Below are positions 16,995 to 25,720 of a DNA stretch of 64,000 nt, piece after piece. The translations under genes and the position numbers were made by a program. Below the pieces are notes generated by a model, which had not been told where the DNA came from, made no database searches, and worked only from the letters and a program-made list of their open reading frames with translations. The stretch is taken from contig SEEL01000005.1 in assembly GCA_004144345.1 (NCBI GenBank), positions 1 through 64,000 on the forward strand. Direction: 5' to 3'. The stretch comes from Hyphomicrobiales bacterium (lineage in GTDB: Bacteria; Pseudomonadota; Alphaproteobacteria; Rhizobiales; Devosiaceae). The stretch's first letter is position 1. Every line of letters begins with the position of its first letter.

Positions 16995-19567
16995 GCACGC
17001 TAGCGAGCTGGGTGCGGGTCGCGATTGTCGACCTGCGCGGCGACCTGCGCCGCTTTGGTATTCTCCTGTCCTGCCTCGCGCTCGGCGTCGGCACCATTGC
17101 CGGCGTGAGCTCGGTGGGCGCGGCGCTGCAGGACGCGATCCTGCGCAATGCCAATGTGCTGATGGGCGGCGATTTGCAGGTGACACGGGCCGACCGGCGC
17201 GCTGACGCGACCGAGCTCGCCTATATCACCAGCCTTGGCGACGTGGCCGAGACGATCAGCTCCAATGCGCGCGCCGATGCGCTGGACGACAGCGGCAACA
17301 CCGTCTTCCTCGATATCTATGCGGTCGACAGCTCCTATCCGCTCTATGGCAACATGGTCAGCCCGCAGCTGCAGCCCGGCCAGAAACCGGCCGAACTGCT
17401 GGCGCTCAAGGACGGCGCCTATGGCGCGATCGTCGACCCGATCATCCTCGACCGCCTCGGCATCGATGTCGGTGGCCGCTTCAAGGTCAACAATGTGGAA
17501 TTCGAGGCGCGAGGCATCCTGAACTCGCTGCCCGACGGCGCCCTGCGCGGTTTCCATCTGGGCAAGACCGCGATCATGTCGATCGAGGGCCAGCAGGCCA
17601 ATCCGGACGTGCGCGCGCCGCTGCCGGGCCTGTTCACGCAATATGCCTACAAGATCAAGCTGAACGAGGGCGACTACCGCACCGCGCAGCCGATCGTGCA
17701 GGAACACTTCGCCGCCGATCCGCTGTGGAAGGTGCAGTCGCCCTATGACGCCGCCGGCGAACTGTCGCGGCTCTATGACCTGTTCGTGCGCTTTCTGCTG
17801 ATCGTCGGCCTCTCGTCGCTGCTGGTGGGCGGTATCGGTATCTCGAACGCGGTGAACGCCTATATCGGCGAACGCCAGCGGGCGATTGCGACGCTGCGCG
17901 CGCTCGGCGCCACCGGCGCCCGCATCATGGTGCATTTCTTCACCCAGATCGGCCTGTTGTCGCTGGTGGGCATCGTGCTCGGCCTCGTGATCGGTGCCGC
18001 GCTGACCGCGGCGGCGCTGCCGCTGCTCGGCAACATCCTGGCCGTCGAACTGCCGCCATCGGTGCACTTCCCGTCGCTGCTGACGGCGTTCGGCTTCGGC
18101 GTGCTGGCGGCCTTCGGCTTCAGCTTCCTGCCGCTGGTGAGCGCGCGCAAGCTCAAGCCGGTGATGCTGTTCCGCACTGTCGGTACCAGCGTCCAGCAAC
18201 TTGCGGCCAAGAGCTATTTCGAGCTCGGCGTGCTGCTGCCGCTGCTGGTGACGGCGCTGCTGATGTTCGGGCTCGCCTATTACACGACCAGCGATTTCTG
18301 GCTGGTGTTCTGGTACGCGGTGGGCGTCATGGGCGCCTTCCTCGTGCTGCGCTTCGCGGGCGTCGCGCTGCAGTGGATTCTGCGCCTCCTGCCGGCCATG
18401 CCGAGCGCCGCGCTGCGCAATGCCTTCCGCGGCATTTACCGCCCGGGTTCGCCCGCGCCGGTGGTGATCATGTCGCTGGGCCTTGGCCTCGCGATGCTGC
18501 TGGTCATCATCATCCTCACCTCGAACGTCCGCGACCAGCTGACGGGCCAGGTGGTGAAGGATGCGCCGACCTTTGTCGCGACCGATCTGTTCGACGATGA
18601 AGTGATCACGCTGGGCGAGTTCCTCAACGAGACGGGCCTCGCGACCAACTACGAATACTCGCCGATGATCCGGGCCGCCGTGACCAAGATCAAGGGCGTG
18701 CCCTCGGAAGAGCTGCGGGCGCGTACCGACATCACCGGCGAGGCCCAGTACTTCATCGGTACCGCCGAAATCCTGATGACCTGGAGCGGCCCGCTGCCGG
18801 CCAATTCCACCGTCACCGCGGGCCAGTGGTGGGCCGACGATTATGAAGGTCCGGCGCTGGTGTCGCTCAAGGACGACGTGGCCGAATCCCTCGGCGTCAA
18901 GCCGGGCGACACGATCGAGCTGACGCTGTTCGGCGAGTCGATCGAAGCCACCGTCGCCAATCTGCGCGACTTCCAGTTCCAGACCGGCCTCAACTATCTC
19001 GTGACGGCCAGCCCCGGTACGTTCGCCGATTTCCCCGGCACCAACCTCGCCATCATCAAGGCGGCGGAAGGCAAGGAGAAGGACCTCGAACGGGCCCTGG
19101 CGCGCCAGTATTCCGACGTCACCTTCATCCCGGTGGGCGAGGCGCTCAACCAGGCGGCCGAAATCCTCGGCCAGCTGTCGATCGCCGTGAACATCGTCGG
19201 CGGCCTCGCGGTGGTGAATGGCCTCCTGGTGCTCGCCGGCACCATGGCGGCGGGCCGCAAGCAGCGTGAATCCGACGCCGTGGTCAACAAGGTGCTCGGC
19301 GCCACCCGCGCCGACGTGGTGAAGGTGTTCGCGCTCGAATATGCGCTGCTCGGCGCCTTCTCTGCGCTGCTGGCGACGGGCGTCGGCATTGCCGGTGCGA
19401 TGGGCATCATGCGCGCCGCCGGCATGGACCTGGGCTTCGCCGTCGATGGCGGACTGATCCTCGGCGTCATGGTCGGCGCCGTGCTGCTGACGATCGCCAC
19501 GGGTGCGCTGACGACGTGGAGTGCGCTGAGCACCAAGCCGGCGCAGTACCTCAGGGCGATGGGCTAG
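16991..19567 (+). CDS. FtsX-like ABC permease, YbbP-like
   Basis: The protein has 858 residues. After an N-terminal anchor (about 15-45) comes a long periplasmic region, then a three-helix FtsX unit at about 265-385 and four more hydrophobic segments at about 400-510. A second soluble region and a final FtsX unit (about 725-845) complete it. This two-FtsX, roughly ten-helix plan is typical of YbbP. Start overlaps the ATPase stop by 4 bases, so the two form a pair. A 41-base repeat begins 2 bases after its stop. Confidence 0.92.
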   Translation: MSTLASWVRVAIVDLRGDLRRFGILLSCLALGVGTIAGVSSVGAALQDAILRNANVLMGGDLQVTRADRRADATELAYITSLGDVAETISSNARADALDDSGNTVFLDIYAVDSSYPLYGNMVSPQLQPGQKPAELLALKDGAYGAIVDPIILDRLGIDVGGRFKVNNVEFEARGILNSLPDGALRGFHLGKTAIMSIEGQQANPDVRAPLPGLFTQYAYKIKLNEGDYRTAQPIVQEHFAADPLWKVQSPYDAAGELSRLYDLFVRFLLIVGLSSLLVGGIGISNAVNAYIGERQRAIATLRALGATGARIMVHFFTQIGLLSLVGIVLGLVIGAALTAAALPLLGNILAVELPPSVHFPSLLTAFGFGVLAAFGFSFLPLVSARKLKPVMLFRTVGTSVQQLAAKSYFELGVLLPLLVTALLMFGLAYYTTSDFWLVFWYAVGVMGAFLVLRFAGVALQWILRLLPAMPSAALRNAFRGIYRPGSPAPVVIMSLGLGLAMLLVIIILTSNVRDQLTGQVVKDAPTFVATDLFDDEVITLGEFLNETGLATNYEYSPMIRAAVTKIKGVPSEELRARTDITGEAQYFIGTAEILMTWSGPLPANSTVTAGQWWADDYEGPALVSLKDDVAESLGVKPGDTIELTLFGESIEATVANLRDFQFQTGLNYLVTASPGTFADFPGTNLAIIKAAEGKEKDLERALARQYSDVTFIPVGEALNQAAEILGQLSIAVNIVGGLAVVNGLLVLAGTMAAGRKQRESDAVVNKVLGATRADVVKVFALEYALLGAFSALLATGVGIAGAMGIMRAAGMDLGFAVDGGLILGVMVGAVLLTIATGALTTWSALSTKPAQYLRAMG

Positions 19568-19568
19568 T

Positions 19569-19609
19569 CCTTCGAGGCTCGCTGCGCTCGCACCTCAGGA
19601 TGAGGGGCA
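19569..19609 (+). repeat. Left 41-base copy of an inverted repeat
   Basis: It begins CCTTCGAGGCTCGCTGCGCT and ends in CAGGATGAGGGGCA. Internal partial dyads (GAGG...CCTC and CCTCA...TGAGG) make it REP-like. I recall very similar sequences as dispersed intergenic repeats in rhizobial genomes. Confidence 0.85.
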
Positions 19610-19625
19610 TCGCGCTCGCGGCGAG

Positions 19626-19940
19626 TCAGTCCTCGGGGGTTTGCGCTTTCCGCTGAACCGACATCCGTCGCGATAGGGCGGGCAGATCGCCGGGCGTACC
19701 AGCGATCAGGGCCTCCTTCTTGCGCCGGTTCCAGCCCTTGATCTGCCGTTCCCGCTGAAAGGCGGCGACCAACGTGTCGCAGTATTCCGAGTACACCAGC
19801 TGCAGGGGGCGCCGGGCCGACGTGTAGCCCGGGAAGACGCCATCGACGTGCTCCTGAAATCGCTGCTCAACCCGCTTGCGCGTGTTGCCAACGTAGTAGG
19901 AGTTGTCGGCGCAATGCAGGATGTAGACCCAAGCCCCCAT
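19626..19940 (-). CDS. GIY-YIG nuclease family protein
   Basis: This 104-residue protein is a single GIY-YIG domain of the small UvrC/Slx1-like type: VYILHCADNSYYVGNT carries the two motifs, followed by the conserved Arg and His region RVEQRFQEHVDG, SEYCDTLVAAFQRERQIKGW with the catalytic Glu candidate, and a basic KGWNRRKKEAL helix. The ATG is chosen because GGAGG sits 5 bases before it; a TTG four codons upstream lacks a site. It is flanked by inverted repeats and may act on them, though this is inference. Confidence 0.9.
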   Translation of the reverse strand: MGAWVYILHCADNSYYVGNTRKRVEQRFQEHVDGVFPGYTSARRPLQLVYSEYCDTLVAAFQRERQIKGWNRRKKEALIAGTPGDLPALSRRMSVQRKAQTPED

Positions 19941-19990
19941 GCTCGCCTCCAAGGCAGACCATGGGATAGCTACCCGGCAAAGTCCACCGG

Positions 19991-20031
19991 TGCCCCTCAG
20001 CCTGAGGTGCGAGCGCAGCGAGCCTCGAAGG
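19991..20031 (-). repeat. Right 41-base copy of the inverted repeat
   Basis: On the minus strand it equals the left copy except for one base (C for A in the CAGGxTGAGG turn). It directly abuts the accC stop codon. Confidence 0.85.
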
Positions 20032-21375
20032 CTAGTGCTTCATCCCGAGATACTTTTCCAGCCAGTGGATGTCGTAGTTCCCGGCGATGATGTCGGGTTC
20101 GCGGATCAGGCGCTGGAACAGGGGCAGGGTGGTCTTGATGCCGTCGACGACGAACTCGTCTACCGCGCGGCGGAGGCGCATGAGGCACTCTTCGCGGGTG
20201 CGGCCGTAGACGATGAGCTTGCCGATCAGGCTGTCGTAATAGGGCGGGATCGTGTAGCCGGCATAGACGGCTGAATCGACGCGCACGCCCACGCCACCGG
20301 CCGGATGGTAGAAGCTGATCTTGCCCGGCGAGGGCGTGAAGTTCTGCGGGTCCTCGGCATTGATACGCACTTCGATGGCGTGGCCGGTGAACTGGATGTT
20401 CTTCTGCTCGAGGCTGAGCTTTTCGCCCGAGGCGACGCGGATCTGCTCATAGACGAGGTCGACGCCGGTGATGCGCTCGGTGACCGGGTGCTCCACCTGG
20501 AGACGGGTGTTCATCTCGATGAAGTAGAACTTGCCGTCCTCATAAAGGAACTCGATCGTGCCGGCGCCGGAGTATTTTAGCTTCCGCATGGCGGCGGCGC
20601 AGATTTCGCCGATCTCGGCGCGCTCATTGGCGGGGACGGTCGGCGCGTTGGCCTCTTCCCAGACCTTCTGGTGGCGGCGCTGCAGCGAGCAGTCGCGGGT
20701 CCCCAGATGGACCGCATTGCCCTTGCCGTCGCCCATCACCTGGACTTCGATATGCCGCGGCTTGCCGAGGTATTTCTCCATGTAGACGGAGTCATTGCCG
20801 AAGGCGGCTTTGGCCTCGGAGCGGGCGGTGGACCAGGCGTTGAGGACGTCGAGTTCGGTGTGCGCGACCTTCATGCCGCGCCCGCCGCCGCCGGCCGTCG
20901 CCTTGATCAGCACGGGATAGCCGATCTCGGCCGCGGTGGTCTTGGCTTCGGCTTCGGTGGCGACTTCGCCCTTCGAGCCGGGGACCACGGGAATGCCGAG
21001 TTCGACCGCCGTCTGCTTGGCGGTGATCTTGTCGCCCATGATCGAGATATGGTGCTCGGACGGGCCGATGAACGTGATCTTGTGCTCGGTCAGGATGCGG
21101 GCAAAGCGCGCATTTTCCGACAGGAAGCCGTAGCCGGGGTGGACCGCATCCGCGCCGGTGATCTCGCAGGCGGCTAGGATCGAGGGCACGTTGAGATAGG
21201 AATCCTTGGCCGGCGGCGGCCCGATGCAGACGCTCTCATCGGCGAGGCGCACATGCATGGCGTTGCGGTCGGCGGTGGAATAGACGGCGACCGTCTGGAT
21301 GCCCAGTTCCTTGCAGGCGCGCAGCACGCGGAGCGCAATCTCGCCCCGGTTCGCGATCAGGACCTTGTTGAACAT
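20032..21375 (-). CDS. accC: Acetyl-CoA carboxylase, biotin carboxylase subunit
   Basis: The 447-residue enzyme carboxylates biotin on AccB using ATP and bicarbonate, the first half of malonyl-CoA synthesis. The N-terminal FNKVLIANRGEIALRVLRAC, the ATP-grasp glycine loop KATAGGGGRGMK, the RDCSLQRRHQK segment and EMNTRLQVEHPVTE with the metal-binding Glu and catalytic Arg are all present. The ATG giving MFNKVL fits the family. It follows accB with one base between. Confidence 0.98.
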   Translation of the reverse strand: MFNKVLIANRGEIALRVLRACKELGIQTVAVYSTADRNAMHVRLADESVCIGPPPAKDSYLNVPSILAACEITGADAVHPGYGFLSENARFARILTEHKITFIGPSEHHISIMGDKITAKQTAVELGIPVVPGSKGEVATEAEAKTTAAEIGYPVLIKATAGGGGRGMKVAHTELDVLNAWSTARSEAKAAFGNDSVYMEKYLGKPRHIEVQVMGDGKGNAVHLGTRDCSLQRRHQKVWEEANAPTVPANERAEIGEICAAAMRKLKYSGAGTIEFLYEDGKFYFIEMNTRLQVEHPVTERITGVDLVYEQIRVASGEKLSLEQKNIQFTGHAIEVRINAEDPQNFTPSPGKISFYHPAGGVGVRVDSAVYAGYTIPPYYDSLIGKLIVYGRTREECLMRLRRAVDEFVVDGIKTTLPLFQRLIREPDIIAGNYDIHWLEKYLGMKH

Positions 21376-21376
21376 C

Positions 21377-21856
21377 TTATTCGATAACCGCGAGCGGCTG
21401 GCCGTATTCGACCGGAGCGGCATCCTCGACGAGGATGCGCGTGATGACGCCGGATTTGTGCGCCGGAATCTGGTTCATCGTCTTCATCGCTTCGATGATG
21501 AGGACGGTCTGGCCCTCGGAGACGCGCGAGCCGATGGTGGCAAAAGCCGGCTTGCCCGGTTCGGGCGACAGATAGGCCGTGCCGACCATGGGCGACGTCA
21601 GGGTGCCCGGGTTGGAGGCGAGGTCGTCGGCCGGAGCGGCGGCCTTGGCGGCAGAGCCCGCGGGCGCGGTCGGAGCCGGGGCGACGGCCATGGCGGCAGG
21701 CGCCGGGACCATCACCTGCTGCACGCCCGTCGAGGCGTAGGAGCGGGTGACGCGGACGCGCAGATCTTCGCGTTCGATTTCGATTTCAGCCAGGTTCTGC
21801 TCGTTGAGGAGCTTGGCGATGGCTTCGATCAGCGACTGATCGGCGTCCTTGGGCAT
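21377..21856 (-). CDS. accB: Acetyl-CoA carboxylase, biotin carboxyl carrier protein
   Basis: The 159-residue protein has an N-terminal helical part, an Ala/Pro-rich linker (about 45-80) and a C-terminal biotinyl domain. The lysine to be biotinylated is in IIEAMKTMN near residue 123. SPMVGTAYLSPEPG and the protruding-thumb segment are typical of AccB. It shares an operon with accC and, 49 bases upstream, aroQ. Confidence 0.97.
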   Translation of the reverse strand: MPKDADQSLIEAIAKLLNEQNLAEIEIEREDLRVRVTRSYASTGVQQVMVPAPAAMAVAPAPTAPAGSAAKAAAPADDLASNPGTLTSPMVGTAYLSPEPGKPAFATIGSRVSEGQTVLIIEAMKTMNQIPAHKSGVITRILVEDAAPVEYGQPLAVIE

Positions 21857-21905
21857 TGGGGCTTGCCTCCTTGGGCGATTGTTCTTGTTGGGGCGGCGCG
21901 CCGCT

Positions 21906-22346
21906 TCAGGCGCCGAGCCGCTCGGCCAAAGCGGTCAGGGCGAACTTATACCCTGCCGCGCCGAGGCCGCAAATGACGCCGACGGCGACCGCAGAAACAT
22001 AAGAATGATGGCGAAATTCCTCACGCGCATGAATATTGCTGAGGTGAACTTCGACGGTGGGGATGGCCACGGCACTGATCGCGTCCCGGATGGCGACCGA
22101 CGTATGCGAATAGCCGCCGGGATTGATGACGATGCCGTCCTGCTTGCCGTAGGCCTCCTGGATCCATTCGCAAAGTTCACCTTCGCGATTGGTCTGGCGG
22201 CATTCGACGACGAGGCCAAGCTTCTTGCCCTCGGCCTTGCACATGGCCTCGATGTCAGCGAGCGTCTGCGTACCATAGGTCTTTGGCTCGCGGATTCCCA
22301 GCATGTTGAGATTGGGGCCGTTGAGGACGAGAACGTGCTTGGGCAT
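21906..22346 (-). CDS. aroQ: Type II 3-dehydroquinate dehydratase
   Basis: This 146-residue shikimate-pathway enzyme converts 3-dehydroquinate to 3-dehydroshikimate. Signatures: VLNGPNLNMLGIREP at the start, the flexible-loop region with the catalytic Tyr (KTYGTQTL), NREGELCEWIQEA, NPGGYSHTSVAIRDA and the catalytic His in EVHLSNIHAREEFRHHS. The ATG giving MPKHVLVLNG is the family start; the longer upstream frame is rejected. It is first in the aroQ-accB-accC operon. Confidence 0.97.
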   Translation of the reverse strand: MPKHVLVLNGPNLNMLGIREPKTYGTQTLADIEAMCKAEGKKLGLVVECRQTNREGELCEWIQEAYGKQDGIVINPGGYSHTSVAIRDAISAVAIPTVEVHLSNIHAREEFRHHSYVSAVAVGVICGLGAAGYKFALTALAERLGA

Positions 22347-22501
22347 GGTCCTGCCTTTTGCACCGGGCAGGCTGCCCAAGGCAAGCCGCTGCATGCCTGA
22401 AATCACGGGATTTGGCAGGTGGGCAGCACGCCAGGGCGTATAGGTCAGTATTGTTGACCAAATCATGCCGCGGGTCTAGCTTGGCGGGCGGAGGAACCAG
22501 C

Positions 22502-22843
22502 ATGGCAAGCGGGCGGGAATTCAGCGAACAGTGGATCGCGGCATGGAATGCGCGCGATCTCGAGGCGGTACTGTCGCATTATGCCGCGGATGCCGTGTTT
22601 CTCTCGCCGCTGGCCCAGCGCCGGCTGGGCGATGGGCGGGTCGTCGGGGTGGAATCGCTGCGCGCCTATTGGGCGGCCGGACTGGCAGCGGTTCCCGATC
22701 TCAAATTCACCCTGGAGAGCGTGCTCGAGGGGCACCGATGCCTGACCATCCTCTATCGAAACCAGCTCGGCACCCTGGTGGCCGAGACGATGGAGTTCGA
22801 TGACTCCGGGCAGGTCGCCCGGTCCTTCGCCTGCTACGGCTAG
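22502..22843 (+). CDS. SnoaL/NTF2-like small protein
   Basis: The 113-residue protein has the NTF2-like start FSEQWIAAWNARDLEAVLSHYAADAVFLSP, followed by GVESLRAYWAAGLAAVPDLKFTLESVL. This cone-shaped fold occurs in steroid isomerases, polyketide cyclases and many binding proteins, so the function is not set. A GGAGG site precedes the ATG. It is divergent from aroQ, and its stop lies one base from the stop of the convergent dsbA-like gene. Confidence 0.88.
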   Translation: MASGREFSEQWIAAWNARDLEAVLSHYAADAVFLSPLAQRRLGDGRVVGVESLRAYWAAGLAAVPDLKFTLESVLEGHRCLTILYRNQLGTLVAETMEFDDSGQVARSFACYG

Positions 22844-22844
22844 A

Positions 22845-23705
22845 TCAGCCGGCGCTGCCGCAGACGGTCGAGCCGCATTCGCGCATGTTGCGGATCTTGG
22901 CCCGCAGCACGTTGAGGCCGATGGCGCCGGGGATCACTTCATTGCCGATGATGAAGGTGGGCGTGCCCGAGATGTTGAGCGCCTCGGCGAGCGCGTGGCT
23001 GCGCTGGACGGGCGCCATCGCGGCGGCGCCGTTCATGTCGATCATCAGCGCCACGCGATTGGCGCCGACCGCCTCGGCCGCGACGAGCGCGGCTTCCGCG
23101 CCGATCTGGCCGCGCGAGGCGAACAGCTTCTGGTGGAAGGCCCAATAGTCGATCGTTTCGTCCTCATTGACGAGCACGGCGACCTTGGCGGCCTCGATCG
23201 AGCCTTCCGACAGGATCGGGAATTCCTTGAGGATGACCTTGAGATTGGGGTCCTCGGCCATCAGCGCCGCCAGATCCGGCAGGGCCTGGCGGCAATAGCC
23301 GCAATTGTAGTCGAACATCTCGACCAGCGTGACGTCGCCATCGGGGTTGCCGAGGACGACATCGCCCGCATCATTGTAGATGGCGGCGTAATTGGCGGCG
23401 ATGAGCTGCTGCTGGCGTTCGAGCTGGGCCACGCGCTTCTCGTCGGCCAGCTTGTCGGCGACGCGCTGCAGCACGCCCGGATCGCTCATCAGATAGTCCT
23501 CGATGAGGACGTTGAGTTCGGCCGGATCGAGCGGGGCGGGCGCTGCGGGTGGCGTCTCCGCCTTGTCGGCGGCCAGCATGTCGGCGACGATGCCGCGCAC
23601 GTCGCCATCACCGAGCGGCGCCGGTCCCCGGTTGAGGAGCGAGACGCCGAGGCCACCGGCAAGGATGCCGACGATGAGGACGAGGCCGATACTCAGGCGG
23701 TTCAT
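22845..23705 (-). CDS. DsbA-family thiol oxidoreductase (DUF-extended, BdbD/Com1-like)
   Basis: This 287-residue envelope protein has an N-terminal hydrophobic segment (about 5-22), a helical linker with long Leu/Gln/Arg stretches, then a thioredoxin/DsbA domain. The redox motif is CGYC in VEMFDYNCGYCRQ, and the cis-Pro loop is SGTPTFIIG. It probably oxidises or isomerises disulfides of exported proteins. Two more cysteines near the end (ECGSTVCGS) are unusual and may form a structural bond. The ATG giving MNRLSIG is preferred because the signal segment follows. Confidence 0.92.
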   Translation of the reverse strand: MNRLSIGLVLIVGILAGGLGVSLLNRGPAPLGDGDVRGIVADMLAADKAETPPAAPAPLDPAELNVLIEDYLMSDPGVLQRVADKLADEKRVAQLERQQQLIAANYAAIYNDAGDVVLGNPDGDVTLVEMFDYNCGYCRQALPDLAALMAEDPNLKVILKEFPILSEGSIEAAKVAVLVNEDETIDYWAFHQKLFASRGQIGAEAALVAAEAVGANRVALMIDMNGAAAMAPVQRSHALAEALNISGTPTFIIGNEVIPGAIGLNVLRAKIRNMRECGSTVCGSAG

Positions 23706-23845
23706 GAAGGCTCCAGCAAACCGGTGGACAGTGACGCTACACTGAGACGCTATGCACGGCGCGGGCCTTGGGATCAAATCCTGTTGAGTGATTGGATGCA
23801 CAAGGTTAGGCCAGAGCCGTATTCGACGGACAAGGCGACGAGACT

Positions 23846-24988
23846 ATGACCAGTGCTGCCAGCGGCCTCCAGCCGTTCTTTGCGATGGAGATCAATGCCC
23901 TGGCGCATGGGCTGGAAGCGGCCGGCCGCACCATCTGCCATCTGGAAGTGGGCGAGCCGGCGATGCCGCCGGCGCCAAAAGTGCGCGAGGCGGTGCGGGC
24001 GGTGCTCGACGAGCCGCAGCGTTACACGCATTTCGCCGGGCTGCGCGACCTCCGCGAGGGGCTGGTGGACTATTATGCCGGCCAGCATGGCGTGACGGTC
24101 GACCCGGACCAGCTCATCGTCACTATGGGCTCGTCCTCGGGTTTCATTCTCGCCTTCCAGGGCGGCTTCGCGCCCGGGGCGAATATCGCGGTCACCCGGC
24201 CGGGCTATCCGGCCTATCTCAACACGCTGCTCGGGATGGGCTTTGGCGCCGTAGAGATACCGGTTACTGCCGCCAATAACTGGCATTTGACGGCGGCCGA
24301 CATCGAGGCCGCCTACGCGCGGGAGAGGTTCGACGGGCTGCTGCTGGCGTCGCCCGCCAACCCGACCGGCGCGGCGGTGACGCGGGAGCAACTGGCGGCG
24401 ATCGTTGCGACCTGCGCCAAGCTCGGGGTGCGCTTCATCTCGGACGAAATCTATCACGGGCTCGATTATCGCGGCCCCTCGGTCAGCGCGCTGGAGCTGA
24501 CACGCGATGCCATCATCATCAACAGCTTCAGCAAATATTACTGCATGACCGGCTGGCGCATCGGCTGGATGGTGCTGCCCGACGATCTGCTGCGCCGCAC
24601 GCAGATGCTGCAGCAGAACCTCTTCATCTCGGCCCCCTCGCTGAGCCAGGTGGCGGCGCGCGTGGCGCTGGGCGAACGCGACTATTACGAGGAGCAGAAG
24701 GCCGGCTACGCCGCGACGCGCCGCATCCTGACGGCGGGGCTGGGGGAGCTGGGCTTCGGCGTCAGCGAAGGCGACGGGGCGTTCTACGCCTATGCCGATG
24801 TTTCCCGCTTCACCAATGACGCCCTGAACTGGTGCCGCGAATTGCTGCAGGTGGCGGGCGTGGCGGCGACGCCGGGCGTCGATTTCGACCGGACCAATGG
24901 TAGCCGCTTCGTGCGCTTCTCCTATGCCGGCAGCCGCGAGACGATGGAAACGGCGCTGGAACGTATGGCCAAATTCATCGCGAGATAG
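23846..24988 (+). CDS. PLP-dependent class I/II aminotransferase
   Basis: The protein has 380 residues and fold type I. Conserved parts are HLEVGEPAMPPAPKV, the PLP-phosphate region GSSSGFILAF, the Asn in SPANPTGA, the Asp/Tyr in SDEIYHGLDY, the Schiff-base lysine in NSFSKYYCMTGWRIGW and the C-terminal RFSYAG arginine. It groups by look with aspartate-like aminotransferases; the amino acid used is uncertain. It is divergent from the dsbA-like gene and is followed after 5 bases by a small coiled-coil gene. Confidence 0.93.
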   Translation: MTSAASGLQPFFAMEINALAHGLEAAGRTICHLEVGEPAMPPAPKVREAVRAVLDEPQRYTHFAGLRDLREGLVDYYAGQHGVTVDPDQLIVTMGSSSGFILAFQGGFAPGANIAVTRPGYPAYLNTLLGMGFGAVEIPVTAANNWHLTAADIEAAYARERFDGLLLASPANPTGAAVTREQLAAIVATCAKLGVRFISDEIYHGLDYRGPSVSALELTRDAIIINSFSKYYCMTGWRIGWMVLPDDLLRRTQMLQQNLFISAPSLSQVAARVALGERDYYEEQKAGYAATRRILTAGLGELGFGVSEGDGAFYAYADVSRFTNDALNWCRELLQVAGVAATPGVDFDRTNGSRFVRFSYAGSRETMETALERMAKFIAR

Positions 24989-24993
24989 AACAG

Positions 24994-25326
24994 ATGCAGC
25001 AGAAAGACCTCGTCCGGCTCGATCGCATCCTGGGATTGCTGGGGTCGGAGCATGCCGGCGAGCGCGCTTCGGCGGGCAAGGCGGCGACGGCGCTGCTCAA
25101 GAAGCACGAGTTGAGCTGGTGGGAGGTGCTTGAGGGCAGGGCGCTGGGCCGCAAGGCGGCGGCGGAAGTGCGCCGCTCGGACCTCGGCATCGACTATCTG
25201 CAGGCGGCGGAATCGCGCATCCGCCAGCTCAAGGCGCACAACCAGATGCTGGAAAAGCAGGTGGTCCAGCTCAAGGAAAAGGTCGAGGCGCAGAAGGCCG
25301 CGCTCAGGGCGCAGGCGCCGGATTGA
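24994..25326 (+). CDS. Small protein with DUF2786-like N terminus and coiled coil
   Basis: The 110-residue protein reads VRLDRILGLLGSEHAGERASAGKAATALLKKHELSWWEVL at its start (about 6-46), which recalls the DUF2786 helical pair found in phage and bacterial proteins. The second half, about 65-103, is a charged coiled coil (ESRIRQLKAHNQMLEKQVVQ and on). No catalytic residues are evident. It is probably co-transcribed with the aminotransferase and overlaps the convergent VOC gene by 23 bases at its end. Confidence 0.75.
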   Translation: MQQKDLVRLDRILGLLGSEHAGERASAGKAATALLKKHELSWWEVLEGRALGRKAAAEVRRSDLGIDYLQAAESRIRQLKAHNQMLEKQVVQLKEKVEAQKAALRAQAPD

Positions 25327-25675
25327 AGACGCGCAGCCGGTGGCCGTCGGGGTCGGCGGCGGTGAAGGTGTAGCCGAAAGGCATCTGCACCGGCTGCTGG
25401 ATGATCCTGAGGCCGAGCTTGACCCAGTCGGCATGGGTTTTTGCCACCGCCGCGTCGTCGGGCATCGGAAATCCCAGTTCGCTGCCGCCAGGGAGCGTGG
25501 CGCGCGGCTCGACCTCGTCGCGCGACCAGAAGGCGAGGATGGTGCCATTGTCGAGCGCGAACATGGCGAAGGCGGGCGAGGCGCTGACCGGCGCCCGGCC
25601 GAGAATCTTGCTGTAGAGCGCGGCGCTCACCGCGGGGTCGGCGACATAGTTCAGGATCTGGTTGGGCGTGGTCAT
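25304..25675 (-). CDS. Glyoxalase/VOC-fold protein
   Basis: This 123-residue single VOC module starts with NQILNYVADPAVSAALYSKILG and ends with YTFTAADPDGHRLRVFNP, the usual beta-alpha-beta repeats and final DPDGH strand. It resembles drug-binding or lyase paralogues (PhnB-like) more than GloA, and the metal ligands are not all obvious. It lies 45 bases downstream of the WYL regulator on the same strand, so that regulator may control it. Confidence 0.88.
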   Translation of the reverse strand: MTTPNQILNYVADPAVSAALYSKILGRAPVSASPAFAMFALDNGTILAFWSRDEVEPRATLPGGSELGFPMPDDAAVAKTHADWVKLGLRIIQQPVQMPFGYTFTAADPDGHRLRVFNPAPAP

Positions 25676-25720
25676 CGGGCGGCTCCGTGCACGGGAGCCT
25701 CTGCCTAGAACCGCGGCTTG

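Larger units (their letters stand above)
19569..20031. mobile_element. Repeat-bracketed GIY-YIG element (about 463 bases)
   Basis: A small GIY-YIG gene is bracketed by 41-base inverted repeats matching at 40 of 41 positions. The unit begins 2 bases after the permease stop and ends directly against the accC stop. It fills the whole gap between two convergent genes and disrupts neither. The layout resembles REP-type repeats mobilised by a companion enzyme. Mobility is inferred. Confidence 0.55.

Noticed and set aside
23846-24988. Functional link of the aminotransferase with the neighbouring DsbA-like gene
   Set aside because: They are divergent with unrelated roles; nothing in the sequence supports a pathway link.
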